The translations under genes were made by a program, and so were the position numbers. Shown here one piece after another: positions 27,523 to 36,418 of a stretch of 64,000 bases of DNA. The stretch spans positions 868,001 through 932,000 of the forward strand of contig SAJS01000001.1 of the NCBI GenBank assembly GCA_004017535.1. Direction: 5' to 3'. The DNA is from Mesorhizobium sp. GTDB taxonomy: Bacteria; Pseudomonadota; Alphaproteobacteria; Rhizobiales; Rhizobiaceae. Each line of letters begins with the position of its first letter. Positions within the stretch are counted from its first letter, which is position 1. Below the pieces are notes generated by a model, which worked only from the letters and a program-made list of their open reading frames with translations, ran no database searches and was not told the DNA's origin.

Positions 27523-29390
27523 GACCTTCTCCCATTTCGACCGTGTTCGAGACGCCCGTCGCCAAGGGCCCGCAGCGCATTGACGATGACGGCGACGTCT
27601 ATGCCCTCTTGCAGCAGTGCTCCCGCCACCGGCGTTATATGCCCCATTGCGGCCGCGATCATCGCCGCGCCCGAGAGCCCCAGCCCGACGACGATGCTCT
27701 GGAGGGCGATCCCGCGCGTGCGCCTGGCGATACGCAATGCGCACGCGACAGGCTCCAGCCTGTCCGTCAGCACGACCACGTCCGCCGCCTCCGACGAAGC
27801 TGTCCCGCCGCGGGCTCCCATGGCAATGCCCACGGTCGCCGCGGCAAGGGCAGGCGCATCGTTGATGCCGTCGCCAATCATCATCGTCGGCGCCGCAGCC
27901 TTTTCGGCCTCCACTGTTCCAACCTTGTCGGCCGGCGTGGCGTTGGCGAAGACCGCATCGAGATCGAGGGAAGCGGAGACCTTTTCGGCCGCTGCGCCGT
28001 CATCGCCAGTCAGCATGACTATCCGGGTGACCCCTGCCGAACGCAAAGCCTCGACAGTGCCGGGCGCATCCTCGCGTATGGCGTCTCCGAATGTGAAAAC
28101 AGCGGCAAGCCGGCCATCGATGGCCAGAAACACCCTGAGCACCTGCGTGTCGCGATACCGGCTCTCTCCGCTCTCCGCCCAGCTGGGCAATGGCCCGTTT
28201 CCAAGAACAAGCGGCCTCGACCCGACCACGACCGACATCCCATCCACCTGACCTTCAAGGCCTTCTCCCCGATGCTCGCGGACATCACAGGGTTGGGAAA
28301 GCAAAAGGTTCCCATGGCGGGCAATGCGGACAATCGAATCCGCAAGAACGTGGTGCGAAGCCTGTTCAAGCGAGGCGAGCAGCCGCAGCGGTTCATCGGT
28401 TCCCTGGCCTGGAGCGACGTCGATCTCGATCAGCTCGGCGCCGCCGAGCGTCAGGGTCCCCGTCTTGTCGAAGATCGCGGTGCGTATCTGGGCAAGCGCC
28501 TCCAGCGCCGCGCTGCCCTTCATGAGGATGCCGGCGCGGGCGGCGCGCGACACGCCGCCGATGAATGCGACGGGCGCCGCGAGGATCAGCGGGCAGGGCG
28601 TCGCGACCACCAGGACGGCGAGAGCGCGGATCGGATCACCGGAAAGATACCAGGCGATGGCGGCGATCAGCAGCGTGGCCGGAAGCAAGAGCAGGGCAAA
28701 ACGGTCGGCAATGCGTATGAACGGCGCCTTGGCGGTTTGCGCGGCGGCGACCATGCGCACGATCGCGGCGTAGGTGCTTTTGTCAGCGATAGCCGAGGCC
28801 CGCATGACAAAGACCTCGCCGACATTGACGGTGCCGCTGCGCAATGCGTCGCCGGCGCCGCGCCGCTCCGGCAGGGGCTCTCCGGTGACCGTCGACTCAT
28901 CGACCTGGGCCGAGGCGTCGATCAGGACGCCGTCCACGGGCAGCAATTCGCCGGCGCGCACCAGAAGCTCGTCGCCGACCGCCACCTGGTCGATCGCGAC
29001 AGTTTCGGTGCCATGTGCGGATTTCCGGTGCGCCACACGCGGCGCCCTGTCGGTCAGAGCCCTGAGATTCCGCTCGGCCCGGCCGCGCGCCAGATCTTCG
29101 AGCACGGTGCCGCCGGCGTACATGATGGCGACGACCACCGCCGCCAAAGCCTGCCCAAGCAGCAGCGCCGCCGACATCGAAACCAGCGCGATCGCATCGA
29201 CGCCGACCCGGCCGATCCAGAAATCCCGCAGGATCGAGATGGCAAGCGCCGCCACGACGGGCAGCGTTGCCGCTGTCCAGATCACATCGGGCGAGGCGAT
29301 GTCGATACCGTTTCGCCAGACGCCCAGTCCGAGCGCCAGGCCGAGAACGGCTATGAGCAGCAGCGCGCGCCGCAGCAGGGATTCGTTCAT
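27519..29390 (-). CDS. P1B-type metal ATPase with TPC motif
   Basis: The 623-residue ATPase has no N-terminal metal-binding domain. The membrane motif is TPCPL at 264-268 instead of the copper-type CPC of FixI. The phosphorylation site DKTGT is at 308-312 and the hinge GDGINDAPAL at 506-515. The usual HP dipeptide region reads SHHVLAD, without proline. TPC is the motif of the P1B-5 group, for which iron or nickel export has been reported; the substrate here is an inference. ATG 29390 is eight bases from the DUF302 stop. Confidence 0.9.
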   Translation of the reverse strand: MNESLLRRALLLIAVLGLALGLGVWRNGIDIASPDVIWTAATLPVVAALAISILRDFWIGRVGVDAIALVSMSAALLLGQALAAVVVAIMYAGGTVLEDLARGRAERNLRALTDRAPRVAHRKSAHGTETVAIDQVAVGDELLVRAGELLPVDGVLIDASAQVDESTVTGEPLPERRGAGDALRSGTVNVGEVFVMRASAIADKSTYAAIVRMVAAAQTAKAPFIRIADRFALLLLPATLLIAAIAWYLSGDPIRALAVLVVATPCPLILAAPVAFIGGVSRAARAGILMKGSAALEALAQIRTAIFDKTGTLTLGGAELIEIDVAPGQGTDEPLRLLASLEQASHHVLADSIVRIARHGNLLLSQPCDVREHRGEGLEGQVDGMSVVVGSRPLVLGNGPLPSWAESGESRYRDTQVLRVFLAIDGRLAAVFTFGDAIREDAPGTVEALRSAGVTRIVMLTGDDGAAAEKVSASLDLDAVFANATPADKVGTVEAEKAAAPTMMIGDGINDAPALAAATVGIAMGARGGTASSEAADVVVLTDRLEPVACALRIARRTRGIALQSIVVGLGLSGAAMIAAAMGHITPVAGALLQEGIDVAVIVNALRALGDGRLEHGRNGRRS

Positions 29391-29398
29391 GACGGCCG

Positions 29399-29785
29399 TC
29401 AAAGCTCGCCGATCATCTCCCGCAGCAACAGCCGGACATCCTTTGCCGTCGCGGCAAGTTGCGGGTTGTCGATCGCTCCCATCGCGACCATCGGATCGAT
29501 CGCCGCTACCTCGGTTTTGCCGGGGGCGGTCTCGGTCACGATCACGTTGCAGGGAAGCATTGCGCCGATCTTGTCCTCGGCCTGCAGCGCGCGCCATGCG
29601 AAATGCGGATTGCAGGCGCCGAGGATCATGTATGGCTTGAAGTCGACGCCCAGCTTGACCTTCATCGTGTGCTGGACATCGATCCTCGTCAGGACGCCGA
29701 AGCCCTTGTCGGCAAGCTTTTGGGTGACGTGTTCGATCGCCGCGGTGAACGGCATGTCCAGGCTTTTGCTGAAGTAATAGCTCAT
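29399..29785 (-). CDS. DUF302-domain protein
   Basis: The 128-residue soluble protein matches the DUF302 family, with YMILGACNPHFAWRALQ and IGAMLPCNVIVTE as characteristic segments, including a conserved Cys in each. Function unknown; members often lie beside metal or redox genes. AAAGGAGG precedes ATG 29785. It is first in DUF302-ATPase-trxC, with a hybrid box 85 bp upstream. Confidence 0.88.
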   Translation of the reverse strand: MSYYFSKSLDMPFTAAIEHVTQKLADKGFGVLTRIDVQHTMKVKLGVDFKPYMILGACNPHFAWRALQAEDKIGAMLPCNVIVTETAPGKTEVAAIDPMVAMGAIDNPQLAATAKDVRLLLREMIGEL

Positions 29786-29863
29786 CGGATCCTCCTTTAT
29801 GGCGTTCTTCGCCAGCAGGGACAGCTTGAGGGCAGTAGCTAGCCGGGGGGGTCGGATGACGCT

Positions 29864-29877
29864 TTGATCCAGCGCAA
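29864..29877. promoter_or_regulatory. Hybrid FNR/NnrR box, divergent promoter
   Basis: TTGAT-CCAG-CGCAA joins a perfect FNR-type half to an NnrR-type half. It is centred 85 bp before DUF302 (minus) and 55 bp before the acyl-CoA synthetase (plus), so one site could serve both units. Confidence 0.6.
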
Positions 29878-29925
29878 TGAATGCCAGCCGCCTTCTGTGA
29901 ATGTGGCGACAAGGAGTTCTCCAGG

Positions 29926-32607
29926 ATGACAATCCGAAATCTTGAATACGCGGTCTCACCGAAATCCGTCGTTGTCGTCGGCGCGACCGAGCGCGTTGGC
30001 TCGGTCGGGCGCGTTGTGTTCGACAACATCGTCGGCGGCGGCTTCGAGGGAGAGATCTGGCCGGTCAATCCCAAACATGCGCAGGTGGCCGGCCACCGCT
30101 GCTACGGCAGGGTCGCCGATCTGCCGGGGGTTCCCGATCTGGCCGTGATCGTGACCCCTCCCGAGACTGTGCCCGATATCGTGCGGGAACTGGGCGAGAA
30201 GGGGACGCGAGCTGCCGTCGTCATCACCGCGGGGCTCAATCACGCCAATGGTCTGCGCCAGGCGATGCTCGATGCGGCCAAGCCCTCGCTCATGCGCATC
30301 ATTGGCCCGAACACTGTCGGGCTGATGGTTCCCCCGGCGAAGCTCAACGCCGGTTTCGCCCATATGGCTGCGCGGCCCGGGAACATTGCGCTGATCTCGC
30401 AGTCCGGCGCCATCGCCACGTCGCTGATCGACTGGGCGGCCGAGAACAATGTCGGCTTTTCTCGGATCATCTCTCTCGGCGACATGGCGGACGTCGATGT
30501 CGGCGACTGCCTCGACATGCTGGCGGGCGATTTCCACACGCGCGCCATCGTGATGTATCTCGAATCCATACCCAATCCGCGCAAGTTCATGTCGGCCGCG
30601 CGGGCGGCGGCGCGCCTCAAGCCGGTTATCGCGATCAAACCAGGGCGGCACGAGCAGGCGGCCAGGGCGGCCGCGACGCACACCGGCGCGCTTTCGGGCG
30701 CCGACAGGGTGGTCGACGCCGCCTTGCGCAGGGCAGGCGTGCTGCGTGTGGATGATCTGGCCGAACTGCTCGATGCCGCCGAGACTGTCGCCCGTCACGC
30801 TCCCCTCGAGCGGGCACGGGTCGGCATCGTCACCAATGGCGGCGGGGCCGGCGTGCTTGCCGTCGACAAGATCGTCGACCGTGGGGGCGAGCTGGCCGAA
30901 CTTGCGCCCTCGACGATCGAGCGGCTCGACCGTGCGCTGCCGTCAACCTGGTCGCATGCGAACCCGATCGACATCGTTGGTGACGCCGCGCCGGAGCGCT
31001 ATGGGGCGGCGCTCGAAGCCCTGGCGGCGGATCCAGGAACGGACGTTATCCTGGTCATGAATTGCCCCACCGGGCTTGGTTCCTCACCGGACGCGGCCAG
31101 GAAGGTCGCCGAGCTTGGCGACGACGGCGAGATCGGCGGAAAGCCGCTTCTCGCGTGCTGGCTCGGCGAGCATACCGCGCGCGAGGGCCGGCGCGTCCTG
31201 ACGGAAGCCGGCATTGCGAGCTTCGAGACGCCGGAGGACGCGGCGATCGCGGCGTCCTATCTCGGCGAATGGTCGCGCGCCCAGCGGGCGCTGCTGCGGA
31301 CTCCCCCGAGCCGGGATGGCAACCAGGCCGATGGCAAGGCATCGGCGCACGCCATCTTCCGGAAGGTGGCCGCCGAAGGGCGGCGCATGCTGACGGAGCC
31401 GGAAGCAAAAGCGGCGATAGAAGCCTACGAAATTCCCGTGCCGCGAACCATCGTCGCCGGATCCGTCGCGGCAGTGGCGCAGGCCGCCGGCGAGCTTCTC
31501 AAAAGCTCTGAAGCAGTGGTCGTCAAATTGCTGTCGAAGGTGGTCTCGCACAAATCGGATGTCGGCGGCGTGGTCCTCGACATCGCGACCGCGGAGAAGG
31601 CCTCGGAGGCCGCCCGGTCGATCGAGACGCGCCTGCTCGCGCGGTCGCCGCAGGTGAAGGCGGACGGCTACACGGTGCAAGCCATGGTCGCGCGCAAGCA
31701 TGCTCAGGAGCTCATCCTGGGCATGAACCTGGACCCGATGTTCGGCCCGGTCATTCTGTTCGGCGCCGGCGGCACGGCGGTCGAAGTCGTGAACGATACC
31801 GCGATCGCTCTGCCGCCGCTTGACGACGTGCTGGCCGGAGATGCGATCGATGCGACCAGGATAGGCCGCCTGCTTGCCGGCTATCGCGATCGCAAGCCGG
31901 CCAACCGAGGCGCGATCATCGCCGCGCTGAACGGCCTGTCGCAAATGATCGTCGACTTCCCCTGCCTGGTCTCCCTCGACATCAACCCGCTGCTGGCCGA
32001 TGCCGAGGGCGTGGTTGCGCTGGATGCCCGTATCGAGATCGACCCGCGACGGGTGGATGAGCCGGCGCCGAACCCGGCGCTTGCCATAAGACCCTATCCG
32101 TCGGGATGGAGCCGTGATTTCCAGTCGGACGGCATGATCTTTCACATCCGGCCGATCATACCGGCGGACGTGACGCTTTATCCCGCGTTCCTTGCGAAGA
32201 TTTCTCCCGACGACCTCAGGCTGCGCTTCCTGTCGCTGCGGAAGAACTTCCCGGACCAGATGCTGAAGCGGCTCACACAGCTCGACTATGACCGCGACAT
32301 CGCCTTCGTCGCGCTTGAGAAGGACACGGGAGCACTGGCGGGAATCGGCCGGCTTTCCTGCGATCCCGATCACAGGAGCGGTGAATATGCGCTGCTCGTG
32401 CGGTCGGACCTGCAGGGCCATGGCCTGGGATGGGATCTGCTGAAACAGGTTATCGACTATGCGAAGGCCGAACGCATAGGCCGCATCGAGGGCACGATCC
32501 TCAACGAAAACAGCAAGATGCTCACAATGTGCCGGGAGTTCGGCTTCTCGGTCGCCCATCACCCGAGCGAGCCCGGCCTGTCGGTGGCGACGCTGGAAGT
32601 CCGCTAG
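29926..32607 (+). CDS. ADP-forming acyl-CoA synthetase fused to GNAT
   Basis: This 893-residue protein has a CoA-binding Rossmann domain (residues about 10-130), succinyl-CoA-ligase-like domains with the phosphohistidine His252 in HTGALSGAD, an ATP-grasp part (about 490-720) and a C-terminal GNAT domain (about 738-893). The ADP-forming reaction would conserve ATP while making or using acetyl-CoA. The GNAT part resembles protein lysine acetyltransferases of the Pat type. ATG 29926 has AGGAG upstream. Its neighbours phosphoketolase and acetate kinase suggest one acetyl-phosphate/acetate/acetyl-CoA module. Confidence 0.92.
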   Translation: MTIRNLEYAVSPKSVVVVGATERVGSVGRVVFDNIVGGGFEGEIWPVNPKHAQVAGHRCYGRVADLPGVPDLAVIVTPPETVPDIVRELGEKGTRAAVVITAGLNHANGLRQAMLDAAKPSLMRIIGPNTVGLMVPPAKLNAGFAHMAARPGNIALISQSGAIATSLIDWAAENNVGFSRIISLGDMADVDVGDCLDMLAGDFHTRAIVMYLESIPNPRKFMSAARAAARLKPVIAIKPGRHEQAARAAATHTGALSGADRVVDAALRRAGVLRVDDLAELLDAAETVARHAPLERARVGIVTNGGGAGVLAVDKIVDRGGELAELAPSTIERLDRALPSTWSHANPIDIVGDAAPERYGAALEALAADPGTDVILVMNCPTGLGSSPDAARKVAELGDDGEIGGKPLLACWLGEHTAREGRRVLTEAGIASFETPEDAAIAASYLGEWSRAQRALLRTPPSRDGNQADGKASAHAIFRKVAAEGRRMLTEPEAKAAIEAYEIPVPRTIVAGSVAAVAQAAGELLKSSEAVVVKLLSKVVSHKSDVGGVVLDIATAEKASEAARSIETRLLARSPQVKADGYTVQAMVARKHAQELILGMNLDPMFGPVILFGAGGTAVEVVNDTAIALPPLDDVLAGDAIDATRIGRLLAGYRDRKPANRGAIIAALNGLSQMIVDFPCLVSLDINPLLADAEGVVALDARIEIDPRRVDEPAPNPALAIRPYPSGWSRDFQSDGMIFHIRPIIPADVTLYPAFLAKISPDDLRLRFLSLRKNFPDQMLKRLTQLDYDRDIAFVALEKDTGALAGIGRLSCDPDHRSGEYALLVRSDLQGHGLGWDLLKQVIDYAKAERIGRIEGTILNENSKMLTMCREFGFSVAHHPSEPGLSVATLEVR

Positions 32608-32709
32608 AGCGTTTCACCGTTTTACGGAAACGGCGAAACGCTCTATCTCCTTGTTTTGACGCAATTCCTGACGGAAAACCGCGCACACTTTTCCTCGAAT
32701 TGCTCCACG
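32604..32709. repeat. Two-hairpin intergenic repeat, copy B (inverted)
   Basis: This overlaps the stop of the synthetase gene. AGAGCGTTTC (32606-32615) pairs with GAAACGCTCT, then TTGTTTTGACGCAATTC, ACGGAAAACCGCG and GAATTGCT form the second hairpin. Read in reverse, it aligns closely along its length with 60127-60232. The first hairpin may terminate the synthetase transcript. Confidence 0.8.
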
Positions 32710-32721
32710 CGGGTGACAGCT

Positions 32722-34281
32722 TTATGATCCGGTCTTCCTGAAGCCAGCCGCGGATGAAACCGCGCCCTCGACCGAGGCCACCATCTCGGCCGTGATTTCG
32801 GCCACTTTGCGGTCGGCCTCGATCTTGCCCCAGGTCATCGGACCGGCATCGCGCTGCAATTGCCGCGAAAGGATGTCGATCGTGGCATCGGAGGGGCTGC
32901 CCTTGCGCTCGCTGACCCGGCGCCAAAGCACCGACGGATCCGCCGCCAGCCAAAATCCCGCAAACGGGACGTTTGTGCCGGTCGCTGCGCGCTCGATCCT
33001 GTCGCGATCCTCCGGCCTATCGAAGACCGCGTCGGCGACGACGCAGCCGCCTTCGGCAAGGATAAGCTCCGCGAGCCAGGCTATCTGGCGGTAGACGCGT
33101 TCCGATACGCCGGGCCGGTAGGCCTTGGCCGGCAGCCTCGTTTCGGCCGCCACGCCATGCATGGCCTTGCGGATGCGGTCGCTCTCGACGATCCGGGCGC
33201 CGGGCGGCGCGCCGATCTGAGCGGCGAGCGCCTCGGCGACCGTCGTCTTGCCTGAGCCGCTCAAGCCGCCGATTGCGACGAGCCGAGGCGGCGTTTCGGC
33301 AAGCAGGATTTGCGCGAGTTGGAAATAGGATCGCGCTTCGGCAATCAGCTTTGTCGAATCCTGGCTGGCTTCCTCGACCTGCGTCGCGGTCACGTGCGCG
33401 CGCACCGCCGCCCGCACCGCCATGAGGAAAGGCAGGAGAACGAAGCCGTCCTCGTCGTCGGCATCGTCGAGATAGCGATTCATCACCAGATTGGCGAATT
33501 GCGGAAAACCGCGATGCCACAGATCCATCAGCAGGAATGCGAGATCGTAGAGGACATCGACGGTGGCGATCTGATCGTTGAACTCGATGCAGTCGAACAG
33601 GCGAGGCTCGCCATCGAAGACGCAGATGTTGCGCAGATGCAGGTCGCCATGGCAGCGGCGGACCCGACCTGCCGCCTCGCGACGGTCGAGCAGGCTGGCA
33701 TGGCGGGAAAGGGCGTCGCGAAACGCCGCGTTGAGCGTTTCGATCTCTTTTCGGTCGAACACATGGCTTGTCGCAAATCCGGCCGAATTGATTTCGAGGA
33801 CGCCGCCGATATTCGCCGACCCGCTGCCGGCATGGATCACTTCGGCGCCGCGGTGATAGTGCGCGATCATGCGGGCCACGCCTGTCATCAGCGCGGGTGT
33901 CAGTTCCCCTGCCGCGGCCATGCGATCCAGGAGCTTGGACTGGTCGAAGCGGACCATCTCGATGACGGCGTCGACCAGTTCTCCCGGCTCGTCCAGGGTA
34001 AGCCGGTCGCCCGCGCGCGTGACGCGGTGGACATCGAGATAGAGGCCGGGCGCTGTTATGGAGTTCAGCTCCACTTCCCTCTCGCACGCGGCGAGCCGCA
34101 ACGCCGGCGTCGAAAAGTCGACATAGGGCAGCTTGACCGCCCGCTTCATCTTGAATGCGCGCCGGCCGACGAGGAAGATCCGGGAAATGTGCGTTTCGAT
34201 CGTCTCGACCGGACCAACCTCGCCATAGCTGGCAGGGTTCTTCAGCATCTCGACCACGACATCCTGGTTCTCGGTGATCAT
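32722..34281 (-). CDS. Aminoglycoside-phosphotransferase-like domain fused to P-loop kinase
   Basis: The 519-residue protein has an N-terminal APH-like fold with a catalytic-loop motif CHGDLHLRN near residue 211 and a following FDCIEFND. The C-terminal AAA/zeta-type P-loop domain has GGLSGSGKTT near residue 341. The architecture is common in rhizobia and denitrifiers beside Usp and cytochrome genes. Its substrate is unknown. It may share a transcript with the upstream cytochrome c gene, 68 bases away. Confidence 0.85.
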   Translation of the reverse strand: MITENQDVVVEMLKNPASYGEVGPVETIETHISRIFLVGRRAFKMKRAVKLPYVDFSTPALRLAACEREVELNSITAPGLYLDVHRVTRAGDRLTLDEPGELVDAVIEMVRFDQSKLLDRMAAAGELTPALMTGVARMIAHYHRGAEVIHAGSGSANIGGVLEINSAGFATSHVFDRKEIETLNAAFRDALSRHASLLDRREAAGRVRRCHGDLHLRNICVFDGEPRLFDCIEFNDQIATVDVLYDLAFLLMDLWHRGFPQFANLVMNRYLDDADDEDGFVLLPFLMAVRAAVRAHVTATQVEEASQDSTKLIAEARSYFQLAQILLAETPPRLVAIGGLSGSGKTTVAEALAAQIGAPPGARIVESDRIRKAMHGVAAETRLPAKAYRPGVSERVYRQIAWLAELILAEGGCVVADAVFDRPEDRDRIERAATGTNVPFAGFWLAADPSVLWRRVSERKGSPSDATIDILSRQLQRDAGPMTWGKIEADRKVAEITAEMVASVEGAVSSAAGFRKTGS

Positions 34282-34349
34282 TGGGGTATGTCCTTGGCCT
34301 TTGATTGCATCCTCATTTGGCCCGGCCGGCCGAAGTCTCGCGGGATTCG

Positions 34350-34748
34350 CTAACGCTGGAGCGTCTGGACGTAACCGGCGAGGTTATGGATGCGTTCCGT
34401 GGTCACGGCCTCTCCGCCGTAGGGACCGTAACGCTTCACGTCGTCAGGCAGGAACTGGTTGCCCCACACCGGCATGTCGCGCTCGCCATGCGCCGGGACG
34501 AGACCGCGACCGTCGATCGTGGCATAGACCCGCCAGTAGGGAAATTCCCCGCCATTGCGCTTCGTCAGCGTCGTCAGATCGGCAGGGCGCTTGCGCAGTT
34601 CATCGGCCATTGGCCCGTCGCCCTTGCCGTCCACGCCGTGGCAGACGGCGCAGGAATTCAGATATTCCTGCTGTCCATTGCTCATCTGCTGCGCCGCCGC
34701 GGCGCTCAGCGTCAGCGCGAAAAGACCAATCGTCGTCCGGATTCTCAT
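34350..34748 (-). CDS. Periplasmic monoheme cytochrome c
   Basis: This 132-residue c-type cytochrome has a signal peptide cleaved near Ala20, heme site CAVCH at about residues 33-37, and a probable Met axial ligand in ERDMPVWG. It is a class I fold. ATG 34748 starts the signal peptide. An anaerobox is centred 60 bp upstream. It could carry electrons to the cbb3 oxidase or to NirK. Confidence 0.88.
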   Translation of the reverse strand: MRIRTTIGLFALTLSAAAAQQMSNGQQEYLNSCAVCHGVDGKGDGPMADELRKRPADLTTLTKRNGGEFPYWRVYATIDGRGLVPAHGERDMPVWGNQFLPDDVKRYGPYGGEAVTTERIHNLAGYVQTLQR

Positions 34749-34801
34749 TGATCTGCCTCCAGCCATCGGTGTCAGGCTAAGCCATGCGACGCGCACGCAC
34801 G

Positions 34802-34815
34802 TTGACCGGGATCAA
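34802..34815 (-). promoter_or_regulatory. Anaerobox for the cytochrome c gene
   Basis: TTGAC-CGGG-ATCAA in plus orientation; the dyad is centred 60 bp before ATG 34748. Nine of ten positions match. Confidence 0.78.
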
Positions 34816-34832
34816 TCTTGCGAGGTGGCGAT

Positions 34833-34846
34833 TTGATTCAGCGCAA
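34833..34846 (+). promoter_or_regulatory. Hybrid FNR/NnrR box for the usp gene
   Basis: TTGAT-TCAG-CGCAA, centred 68 bp before the usp ATG, only 17 bp from the anaerobox serving the divergent cytochrome c gene. Confidence 0.65.
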
Positions 34847-34907
34847 GGAAGGATCCCAACCGGCTCGCTAAGGCTGCATTCCGTGTTCTCGAACAAGGAG
34901 CGGCCCC

Positions 34908-35744
34908 ATGCCATTCAAGACTTTGCTCACGATTACAGGGCCTGATCATGGAGACGGTGATCTGAGGCTCGCCGTCGGTCTGTGCGAGGAAATCGACGCG
35001 CATCTTTCCGTGCTCGTCGTGGTCATTGCGGCGCCTCCGTCTGGCGGAGAATACGCAGCGGTGGTCTCGCCGGCCTGGCTCGCGGAGCGCGAAGCCGAAA
35101 TGGAAACCATGGAGAAGCGCAGCTCGGCGGTATCCAGGATGCTGTCGGAAGGCCCCGTATCGGCCGACCTCGGCAACGAATACCCGGAGCAGTCCTGGGC
35201 GGATGAGATCATCGGTCGGCGGGCCCGCTATGCCGACCTGACCATCGTCGGACCGGAGATGCTCGCAAGCGGCTTGCTCAAGGATAAGGTCCTTGCGGGC
35301 AGCCTGTTCTCGTCCGGGAAGCCTATCCTGCTGGTCCCTCAGGGAGCGCGCGCGACATTGAAACCGAAACGCGTCCTTGTCGCCTGGGATGCCAGCCTGG
35401 AAGCCTCGCGCGCCGTGCGGGAGGCGCTCGATATCCTGTCGTCCGCCGACGAGGTCCGCATCGCCATGATCGACCCGATCGAAGACGAACGGCATCATGG
35501 CGCGGAGCCGGGAGCGGATGTGGCGGCCTATCTCTCCCGGCATGGCGCGAAGGTCGCGGTGGATCGCCTGCCGAGTTCGGGCCACTCTGTCGCCGACGTT
35601 CTTCGCCAGCATGCGACCGACACGGGCGCCGAGCTCGTGGTCATGGGGGCTTACGGCCATTCCCGGCTGCGCGAGCGGATATTCGGAGGCGTGACCAAGT
35701 CCATGATCGAGGACCCGGGGTTGCCGGTTCTTATGGCGCGTTGA
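34908..35744 (+). CDS. Tandem universal stress protein
   Basis: The 278-residue protein has two UspA domains. The second keeps the ATP-binding motif VMGAYGHSRLRERIFGGVT (G-x2-G-x9-G-S/T type), while the first is degenerate. Tandem Usp proteins under FNR-type control are frequent in denitrifiers and rhizobia. Direct function unknown. ATG 34908 follows AAGGAG. Confidence 0.9.
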   Translation: MPFKTLLTITGPDHGDGDLRLAVGLCEEIDAHLSVLVVVIAAPPSGGEYAAVVSPAWLAEREAEMETMEKRSSAVSRMLSEGPVSADLGNEYPEQSWADEIIGRRARYADLTIVGPEMLASGLLKDKVLAGSLFSSGKPILLVPQGARATLKPKRVLVAWDASLEASRAVREALDILSSADEVRIAMIDPIEDERHHGAEPGADVAAYLSRHGAKVAVDRLPSSGHSVADVLRQHATDTGAELVVMGAYGHSRLRERIFGGVTKSMIEDPGLPVLMAR

Positions 35745-35884
35745 AGGCGCATTCACCGAAAGGCCAGATTGAATCCACAAGCCTTCCGCCAGAGCTACTT
35801 TGAGAGCGGCGCCGCAGCCCCGGTACCGGCAACATGTAAGCGCTCTTGCGATCATGGGCGCGAAAGGAAGTCGAAGGCAACATC

Positions 35885-36418
35885 ATGCATCGTTACTCGC
35901 AGATCACGATCGCAATTCATTGGGTGACGGCAGTGCTCGTGATCGTCGCGTGGTTCACGGCCGTGAGCGGTCCTGACGCGCGGACCGATCCCTCCTACGT
36001 TCATTTCACAGTGGGGCTCGCCGTGCTGCTGCTGGTGGTTCCTCGTCTGCTTGCCCGATGGGCCGGCGCCGCGCCGCGCGTCGAAGACCCTCAAAGACGC
36101 TGGCTCGATCTCGCGGCGCGTGCAGGGCACGCCGTCCTTTACCTTCTCCTTGTCGCGCTGCCATTGACCGGCTGGTATGCGGCCTCCAGGTTGGGCGTTC
36201 CGGTCTCCTTCCTTGGCATCAGCCTGCCGAGCCTGGCGGCATCTGTGCAAGGCGCGCCAGGCGAGATTGCCGATCTGCACGAAACCGGCGGAACGCTGAT
36301 TCTGTGGCTGGCGAGCCTGCATGCTCTGATCGCGATCTGGCATCAGTTCGCCTTGAAGGACCGGACGCTCGAACGCATGAATCCGCTGGCGCCGTCCGAT
36401 TTGCCTCAAGACGGCTGA
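35885..36418 (+). CDS. Cytochrome b561-type membrane protein
   Basis: The 177-residue protein has four membrane helices with the bacterial b561 pattern. Candidate heme ligands are His in IAIHWVTA, in RAGHAVLY and in SLHALIAIWHQF. It would pass quinone electrons within the membrane. ATG 35885 starts the MHRYSQITIAIHW family N-terminus. It lies 140 bases after usp and may be co-transcribed. Confidence 0.88.
   Translation: MHRYSQITIAIHWVTAVLVIVAWFTAVSGPDARTDPSYVHFTVGLAVLLLVVPRLLARWAGAAPRVEDPQRRWLDLAARAGHAVLYLLLVALPLTGWYAASRLGVPVSFLGISLPSLAASVQGAPGEIADLHETGGTLILWLASLHALIAIWHQFALKDRTLERMNPLAPSDLPQDG

Noticed and set aside
27543-29777. 744-codon plus-strand frame
   Set aside because: Antisense to the P1B ATPase and DUF302 genes, with low-complexity composition.
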